From Sabulitectum sp964571965 (GTDB lineage: Bacteria > Fermentibacterota > Fermentibacteria > Fermentibacterales > JCC-6): a stretch of 7,356 bases of DNA. Each line of letters begins with the position of its first letter. Position 1 is the first letter of the stretch. The translations under genes and the position numbers were made by a program. Below are positions 1 through 5,071 of this stretch, in pieces. Where the stretch lies: NCBI GenBank assembly GCA_964571965.1, contig CAZNFQ010000101.1, positions 1-7,356 of the forward strand, in the 5' to 3' direction. The notes under the pieces are model-generated. The model was not told where the DNA came from and searched no databases. It saw nothing but the letters and a program-made list of their open reading frames with translations.

Positions 1-419
1 CTGTTTTTTGTGTTGTTTCAAGGAGCGACATGGAGAATCCAGGCACCTTTTTCATAGCTGAATCTCTCTATGCAGGAGGTGGCGGAGATGTATCATACCG
101 GGGACCGGTTGCCCTTCTTGTGAACCAGGGCTCCATGAGCAGTTCCGAGTTTCACACCATGGCATGGCGGCTGGCACCGGAATGCATGGTTTTCGGCAGC
201 CCCACCAACGGAGCGGACGGGAATGTGAACACATTCGCCATACCCGGCGGTATAAGAACCGGCTTCTCTGGTCTGGGCATATACAACCCCGACGGGTCAG
301 AAACCCAGAGGGTGGGTATTCAGCCGGATGTAATCGTTCTTCCAACGGTTTCCGGACTGCAGGAAGGCCGGGACGAGGTTCTTGAAGCGGCGGTTGCCTG
401 GCTTTCCAGCGTGCAGTAG
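1..419 (+). CDS. S41-family serine peptidase, C-terminal part (5' end outside window)
   Basis: The reading frame is open from the first base, so the ATG at 30 is internal and the gene begins upstream of the window. The visible part is the C-terminal catalytic subdomain of a tail-specific-protease-like (TSPc, S41) peptidase. It has a strand GPVALLVNQ followed by the nucleophile loop GSMSSSEF, then GSPTNGADGNVNTFAIPGG, a GIQPDVIVLPT strand and the closing GRDEVLEAAVAWL helix. The serine cluster before the Glu is where S41 enzymes place their nucleophile. The GKG lysine loop of CtpA/Prc-type enzymes is absent: GADGNV stands in its place. This suggests the branch that does not use a Ser-Lys dyad, as described for tricorn and CPAF relatives. 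Such enzymes are usually exported, but the N-terminus is not visible here. The gene stops at TAG 417-419, 79 bp before the next gene, so it may or may not share its transcript. Family is confident; substrate is unknown. Confidence 0.86.
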   Translation, partial: VFCVVSRSDMENPGTFFIAESLYAGGGGDVSYRGPVALLVNQGSMSSSEFHTMAWRLAPECMVFGSPTNGADGNVNTFAIPGGIRTGFSGLGIYNPDGSETQRVGIQPDVIVLPTVSGLQEGRDEVLEAAVAWLSSVQ

Positions 420-443
420 TTCCCCGGGTGCCTTGTAAAAAAG

Positions 444-453
444 GCTCATGAGC
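444..453. repeat. 10-bp perfect palindrome in the 420-498 intergenic gap
   Basis: GCTCATGAGC is its own reverse complement and lies 25 bases after the peptidase stop. It overlaps the end of a weak 5-bp stem, GCCTT at 430-434 with AAGGC at 441-445 around a six-base loop. No T-tract follows, so this does not look like an intrinsic terminator. It could be a small operator half-site or chance. I see no convincing -35/-10 pair in the gap. Confidence 0.3.
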
Positions 454-483
454 ATTGTGCAGACTGCTCTTTGGAGTTTCAAG

Positions 484-490
484 AAGGGAA
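484..490 (+). promoter_or_regulatory. Shine-Dalgarno site for the gene at 499
   Basis: AAGGGAA ends eight bases before the GTG at 499. A TGA at 493-495 closes the frame upstream, so GTG 499 (or the adjoining TTG 502) is the only sensible start. The site's spacing favours GTG 499. Confidence 0.6.
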
Positions 491-498
491 GTTGATCG

Positions 499-903
499 GT
501 GTTGTTCCTGATAGCGTTAATGTCATCCTTCAACCTCACCGGTTTCTGGCATTCCGAACCTGATCTTTCAGGGGGATACCGGAGCTGCTACTTCTTCTGG
601 GATACAGGCCAGTACGCCTTTCTGGAGTCCATGAAGCAGAGTACTGTGTATACCGGCAGCTGGATACTGAAGGATGATGAACTGATCCTCTCCCTGTCTG
701 ATGCTTTTCTGCTTGACGGTACAGGTGTAAACATCAGACTCTCTGAAACAGTGGTTGGGTTTTCCCCGTCAGCGGGTAAGATCTACCTGGACGGGGAATG
801 CTTCTTCCTGCTGGACAGGGATCCGCAGTCAGCCATTCTGTCCCTCGTTCCCACCTGGGGCATGACAGGCAGCGAAAGAAATGCTTTTTACACTTACGAT
901 TAA
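499..903 (+). CDS. Small, probably exported beta-sheet protein, lipocalin-like pattern
   Basis: The product is 134 residues, of no recognised family. It starts at GTG 499 with a Shine-Dalgarno site upstream and an in-frame TGA at 493-495, so it cannot begin earlier. The first ten residues (MLFLIALMSS) are hydrophobic and could be a short export signal, but there is no basic residue before them, so export is only probable. The rest alternates short hydrophobic strands with turns. Two Gly-x-Trp motifs occur, G15-F-W17 and G53-S-W55, the second followed by a DDELILSLSD strand. Gly-x-Trp starts with a small antiparallel sheet are typical of lipocalin-like barrels, which is the best structural guess. 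Two cysteines are present. The gene is followed after 20 bases by the secreted propeller gene, suggesting shared transcription and possibly the same extracytoplasmic compartment. Function unknown. Confidence 0.72.
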   Translation: MLFLIALMSSFNLTGFWHSEPDLSGGYRSCYFFWDTGQYAFLESMKQSTVYTGSWILKDDELILSLSDAFLLDGTGVNIRLSETVVGFSPSAGKIYLDGECFFLLDRDPQSAILSLVPTWGMTGSERNAFYTYD

Positions 904-909
904 ATGCAC

Positions 910-915
910 AGGAGG
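910..915 (+). promoter_or_regulatory. Strong Shine-Dalgarno site fixing the start at GTG 924
   Basis: AGGAGG is followed by eight bases and then GTG at 924. The frame stays open back to an ATG at 798, but that start would overlap the preceding gene by about 100 bp and put 42 non-signal-like residues in front of a good export signal. This site plus the signal peptide decides for 924. Confidence 0.85.
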
Positions 916-923
916 TTCGTACA

Positions 924-2024
924 GTGAAAATTACAGCCGCATTCCTTTTCGTTTTCATGGGTGTTTCGCCGGGTTTTACGGGCTTTGATGCCGGAAGCGT
1001 AACCGGATTTACCATACCCGCCCGGTATTCGGTGAACGATGTCTGCACCGATTCCACCGGAAAGACCGCAGCTGCCTGTACGTGTTCCCCGGCCGGTGGC
1101 CGTTCCACAGGGGTGATTTTCACCATGAACGGTTCATTTGACAGCCTTGTTGTCCAGCACAGGCGCATACACGGTCTCAACTCAATATTCTGCCTGCCGG
1201 AGGGCTATCTGGTAACAGGGCCTGCGGACCCGAACTGCACGGATACGGCGGTTTCCATGTTCGGTGAGGACGGTTCGGTTTCATGGGAACTGATCAGGGA
1301 CGGTGCGGGAAACACCGGCGGAACCCCCTGGAGGGTCTGCTGCGGTACTTCCGGGGGTGATGCGGTTTTGTCAGCCGGGAGCAGCATTGCTCTCGTGGAC
1401 CGGACCGGAAGTCTTTTATGGACAAATTCCTTTGGTAATGAAACCACTGTGAATGCTGCATGCGCCGATGCTGAAGGTGTGATCTTTGCCGGAGAAAGGC
1501 CGGGTCTCGAACACACCTGCGCTTTTGCATGCAGATATGATCTTACAGGAGAGCTTCAGTGGGAGAGGGACTATGATCTGGGCGGATACGGTGAGTTCCT
1601 CTCTGTTACCCCGGTTCCTGATGGCTACCTTTTCTGCGGAAGCCACTGGGCTTTTACTTCACCCAGGTCCGGCCTGCTTGTGGGCACCGACCTTTCCGGT
1701 GATGAACCCTTTATCGCCTTTGCCCCTGCCCCTGAAGGGTACCAGAAAGCATATCTGTCTTCGGTAGAACCTCTCTCGAACGGAGAATTTGCCGGCCTGG
1801 GGTACGCGGTGGAATCCGGTTGTGCAGAAGGTAGCACCCACGGGTTTCTCGCTCTGTTCAGCTCTTCCCGCTCATTTATTGAATCTCTCTGTTATGGTAA
1901 CGGCGGAGGACACTTGCTGGAGTTCTCCGGGGCTTTTTCCGATACATCCGGGGTCCCTGTTCTGCTGGGATTGGACCGAAGCCCTTCAGGGGAAACCTTC
2001 TGCTTTTCTGTTCTGCCTGAATAG
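924..2024 (+). CDS. Secreted beta-propeller-like protein (PQQ-like repeats)
   Basis: The product is 366 residues from the GTG at 924. The N-terminus (fMet-Lys, then ITAAFLFVFMGVSPGFTG) is a plausible Sec signal peptide with cleavage around residues 20-23. The body is almost all beta: blades separated by Gly-rich turns, each with a strand of the type EGYLVTG, DAVLSAG, GVIFAGE or DGYLFCG. The motif Gly-[Ser/Glu]-[Val/Leu]-x-Trp recurs at residues 117-121, 162-166 and 209-213, spacing 45 and 47. This is the blade period and the Trp position expected of PQQ-like or quinoprotein-type propellers. No enzyme active site is recognisable. Such propellers usually bind partners or act as scaffolds. About fourteen cysteines lie in the mature part, which is high for an exported protein. 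The stop lies 8 bases before the STAND gene, so the two are almost certainly co-transcribed. Fold fairly sure, role unknown. Confidence 0.83.
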   Translation: MKITAAFLFVFMGVSPGFTGFDAGSVTGFTIPARYSVNDVCTDSTGKTAAACTCSPAGGRSTGVIFTMNGSFDSLVVQHRRIHGLNSIFCLPEGYLVTGPADPNCTDTAVSMFGEDGSVSWELIRDGAGNTGGTPWRVCCGTSGGDAVLSAGSSIALVDRTGSLLWTNSFGNETTVNAACADAEGVIFAGERPGLEHTCAFACRYDLTGELQWERDYDLGGYGEFLSVTPVPDGYLFCGSHWAFTSPRSGLLVGTDLSGDEPFIAFAPAPEGYQKAYLSSVEPLSNGEFAGLGYAVESGCAEGSTHGFLALFSSSRSFIESLCYGNGGGHLLEFSGAFSDTSGVPVLLGLDRSPSGETFCFSVLPE

Positions 2025-2032
2025 GTTCTGAC

Positions 2033-5000
2033 ATGGTCAAGGTGGAACTATGCTTCGATGAACAGAGCCGCTGCCAGGCGTCTTCCATGGAAAGCGCGCT
2101 GGCTGAAAGATCGATCCGCACCGTTCCCGCGGGTACTTCAGGTGTTTCGGCCATTGTGCTGCTGCTTTCCCGTGAATCGGGCTTAGGTGAGGAGCTGCTT
2201 TCCAGAGTTGAGATAGCCCTGGCTTCAGGTATAAGGATTTACCCGGTGCTTCTGGGCAGTTTCCGGCCTTCGGAACGGCTTCATTTTTTGATCTCCAACC
2301 TCCAGTGGTTCGACGCCTCTTCAGGAAATCTGGATGAGGCTGCAGGGAAAATTGCAGAAGGTCTCTTAATGAACCCGCGGAAGGAAGATGGAGCGTTTCT
2401 TCTCACTTTCAAGCCCTGCAGGGTGGAATGTCCCGGGAACTTCGTTGGACGACGGAGCGAACTCCTTCGACTTAAAGGAGCCTTGAAACAGGCTGAAGCT
2501 TCTTCCGGTCCGCTGATCCTTGGCATACGCGGCGAGGCAGGTGTGGGGAAGAGCAGTCTTGCCGGCCGGTTCCTCACATCGGTCTGCCGGGGTGCAACCT
2601 GCTTCAATGCGGTGACCGCCGAGCCGGAAGACAGTTCCGTGGATTTCATTCTATGGGCAAGACTGGTTTCCTCATTTTCCCGGGAATCCTGTTTCACCGC
2701 TGATCCCGCTCTGGCATCCCAGGCAAGGTATCTTCTCCCCATGTCACTTTCATCCTCCATGCCGGCTCCCTCAGACCCGGCGAAACTGGAGAAGAGGGTT
2801 GCGTCATTCATAGCCGGGCTGCTCAGGATATCTTTCAGAGAGGGCAAAAGGATACTGTTCATCGATAATCTGCACTGGGCTGACAGCGGCAGCCTCATGA
2901 TGCTCGTGGATGTTCTTGCGGAGCTGGGTTCTCTTCCCCTTCTGGTGCTTATGGCATACAGACCTGCAATGCCCGGAGGAACCCCCGTCAGTGTACCTGT
3001 TCCTGAAAACTGCACCCCGGCCGGTGAGATAAGCCTTCAACCGCTCAGTTACCATGAATCGGAAGAACTGCTCGGGCTGCTGCTGAATTCTGATCCCTCC
3101 CGTGATCGCCGCATAGGTAAGCTTGCCCGTTCCGCCGAAGGGTGGCCCCTGCACCTGGAGCTTCTGGCCCGTCAGGGAGAGGAACCTTTAGAAGGGGAGG
3201 ATACCGGAATGCGGCGGCTGGTGCATGAAGCCTTCGAAAGGCTTCCCGAAGGGCGCAGGACGTTACTTAATGCCCTGTGTGTTCTCGGGGGGGATTCCAT
3301 GGTTGAAACTGTAATGGAAACAGCGGGAGTCCCGCTGGAATTCGAAGACATAATTCTGCAAAACGATGAATTTGCGCTGCTGGAGGAAACCTCTCTTTCC
3401 CGGAGGCTCCACTTCAGGCAGGACACACTGCGGGAAGCTGTCTACCTGTCCTTGAAACCTGAGGAGAGGCGGGAGACGCACCTGCGTGCGGCTCTGGTCC
3501 TTGAGCGGAGATACCGCGGAGACTCAAGGTTTTCAGGTGAGATATGCACCCACTGGGAAAAGGCCGGCATGCTGGAGAAGGCACTTGAATACGCTGCCAG
3601 ATACCTTGAACACATGAACTCCATATATCACAGTCAGGCGGTGATCACATGGGCGGAGAGGGCCGAAGGGTTCATCATGCGCCTTGGTCTCACGGAACGG
3701 AGGGCAGAACAGCTGGCCCTTTTCCTGCAGATGGAGGAAGAGGCTCTGGGGAGAATGGGGCTTTTGCAGCGACGGGAAGAAATTCTGGACAGGCTGGAGG
3801 AGATAGCGGTTCGTTATGACCTTCCCGAAAGGCTTGTCTCATGTTTCTGCTCCAGGGGGTTCATGAGGAAGGACCAGGGCCGGTACCACCAGGCTGCGGA
3901 GCTTTTCCAGAGGGCTCTGGAATTTTCCGAGGGCCGCAATGACTCATACAGAGCTGCCTGTGCGGCTGCGGGAATGGCTGCGGCCCTGAGCGACCATGTG
4001 GACAAACTGGAGCAGGCCGAGGAACTGTATCTCAGAGCCCTGAAGGTATTCATCGATCTGGATGAGAAGAAAGACATGGGAACCACCTACATGCATCTGG
4101 GCATTCTCCACCTGGATTCAGGTGATAAGGAAAAAGCTTTGGATTACACCACCCGGTCACTGGAACTGTTCCGGGATACGGGGTACCTCTACGGTGAGTC
4201 CATGGCTCTGATCAATCTGGCGAACGTCTATTCGAAGATGAGGCTTACCGGTGATGCGGTGGTGATGATGGAAAAGGCAGCCGTTGTTATGCGAAAGGCA
4301 GGTGATCTGCATAACCTGGCCATCGTTCTGGGCAACAGGGCGAACGAGATCAGCAGGCTTGGAAGGCTCACGGAAGCATTGGAGGGCTACAGGGAGGCAG
4401 TTGAGCTCAACCTGCGGAACGGGAACAGGAAGAGCGAGGAAAAGGCAAGGGCCAACTATGCGGACTGCCTTCGCAAACTGGGGCGTTTCGATGAATCACT
4501 GGATCAGCTGAAGAAGGCGGAAGAGATCAATGCGAACACAGGAAACACTCACTGGCTTGGGAGAATTCTTGAGGGCCGGGGCAGAACGCTTATGGAGAAG
4601 GGGCTTTATCCCCGGGCTCGGGCCGCTCTTGAAAAAGCCCTGGAGATAGCAGTGGAGAAAGACTACGGTTACAGGAACAGGATATACTGCACTATGGCCG
4701 CTACGGAACTTAAGGACGGCAGGCCCGGTGAGGCTCTGGAACTCTGCCGGAAGGTCATTGAGGGTCACGACGGGTCATTCTCTGTATCAGCCGCTGAGGC
4801 TCTTATCATTGAAGCTGATGCGAAAACCGCAGAGGGTCTGCACCGGGAGGCCCTCCAGATCGCCTGCGGCGTAAGTGAGTTGGTTCGGGATACCGAGTCG
4901 GTTCTCGTATCCGCTTCTGCCATTGCCTGCAGGGGCAGAGCCCTGGTTGCCTCCGGCAGAACCGAAGAAGGCCGTCAAATGCTTGCAAGAGCGGCTGCCA

Positions 5001-5071
5001 TTGCTGACAGATGCGGTTACGGAGATCTGTTCTGGTTCAGCGGGACGGAAGAGTTCAGGAAGAGGCCTTGA
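2033..5071 (+). CDS. STAND ATPase: degenerate TIR-like N-terminus, AAA_16, winged helix, about 10 TPRs
   Basis: The product is 1012 residues with no membrane segment, so cytoplasmic. Residues 1-112 read as a compact TIR-like fold: a first strand and helix (2-32), strand VSAIVLLLSRES (38-49), a helix ending VEIALASG (59-66), strand IRIYPVLLG and the QWFDAS motif (91-96). The BB loop and second helix of normal TIRs are missing, and Arg58 sits where the catalytic Glu is expected. The AAA_16 ATPase follows: NFVGRRSEL (136-144), Walker A GEAGVGKS (167-174), Walker B RILFIDNLHWAD (273-284), sensor MAYRP (307-311) and EGWPLHLELL (369-378). A winged-helix-like part spans 400-500, ending in HFRQDTLREAVYLSL (460-474). 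From about 600 to the C-terminus run roughly ten TPR units of about 40 residues. TGA at 2018-2020 prevents an earlier start. The Shine-Dalgarno site is poor (AGG 2023-2025), so translation probably depends on coupling to the gene ending at 2024. By family, such proteins are ligand-triggered switches that oligomerise on ATP binding; the TPRs are the likely sensor. Confidence 0.93.
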   Translation: MVKVELCFDEQSRCQASSMESALAERSIRTVPAGTSGVSAIVLLLSRESGLGEELLSRVEIALASGIRIYPVLLGSFRPSERLHFLISNLQWFDASSGNLDEAAGKIAEGLLMNPRKEDGAFLLTFKPCRVECPGNFVGRRSELLRLKGALKQAEASSGPLILGIRGEAGVGKSSLAGRFLTSVCRGATCFNAVTAEPEDSSVDFILWARLVSSFSRESCFTADPALASQARYLLPMSLSSSMPAPSDPAKLEKRVASFIAGLLRISFREGKRILFIDNLHWADSGSLMMLVDVLAELGSLPLLVLMAYRPAMPGGTPVSVPVPENCTPAGEISLQPLSYHESEELLGLLLNSDPSRDRRIGKLARSAEGWPLHLELLARQGEEPLEGEDTGMRRLVHEAFERLPEGRRTLLNALCVLGGDSMVETVMETAGVPLEFEDIILQNDEFALLEETSLSRRLHFRQDTLREAVYLSLKPEERRETHLRAALVLERRYRGDSRFSGEICTHWEKAGMLEKALEYAARYLEHMNSIYHSQAVITWAERAEGFIMRLGLTERRAEQLALFLQMEEEALGRMGLLQRREEILDRLEEIAVRYDLPERLVSCFCSRGFMRKDQGRYHQAAELFQRALEFSEGRNDSYRAACAAAGMAAALSDHVDKLEQAEELYLRALKVFIDLDEKKDMGTTYMHLGILHLDSGDKEKALDYTTRSLELFRDTGYLYGESMALINLANVYSKMRLTGDAVVMMEKAAVVMRKAGDLHNLAIVLGNRANEISRLGRLTEALEGYREAVELNLRNGNRKSEEKARANYADCLRKLGRFDESLDQLKKAEEINANTGNTHWLGRILEGRGRTLMEKGLYPRARAALEKALEIAVEKDYGYRNRIYCTMAATELKDGRPGEALELCRKVIEGHDGSFSVSAAEALIIEADAKTAEGLHREALQIACGVSELVRDTESVLVSASAIACRGRALVASGRTEEGRQMLARAAAIADRCGYGDLFWFSGTEEFRKRP
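5055..5071. other. 17-bp tail-to-tail overlap of the two STAND genes
   Basis: The plus-strand gene ends with TGA at 5069-5071. The minus-strand gene ends with TGA read from 5057 to 5055. Both C-termini (FRKRP on plus, GVKASS on minus) are encoded partly by the same bases. No intrinsic-terminator hairpin with a T-tract is visible on either strand around the junction, so transcripts probably run into each other for some distance. Confidence 0.9.

Noticed and set aside
30..32. ATG at 30 as the start of the peptidase
   Set aside because: The frame is open to the left edge, and the visible part is only the C-terminal half of an S41 domain, so the true start is outside the window.
430..445. Possible intrinsic terminator after the peptidase
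   Set aside because: The stem is only 5 bp and is not followed by a run of T.
798..923. Longer N-terminus for the propeller gene starting at ATG 798
   Set aside because: It overlaps the preceding gene by about 100 bp, adds 42 residues before a good signal peptide, and the AGGAGG site points to GTG 924.
2281..3015. 244-codon open frame on the minus strand inside the plus-strand STAND gene
   Set aside because: It lies wholly within a gene with clear domain motifs, has no ribosome site I can see and a Ser/Arg/Pro-rich product typical of antisense shadow frames.
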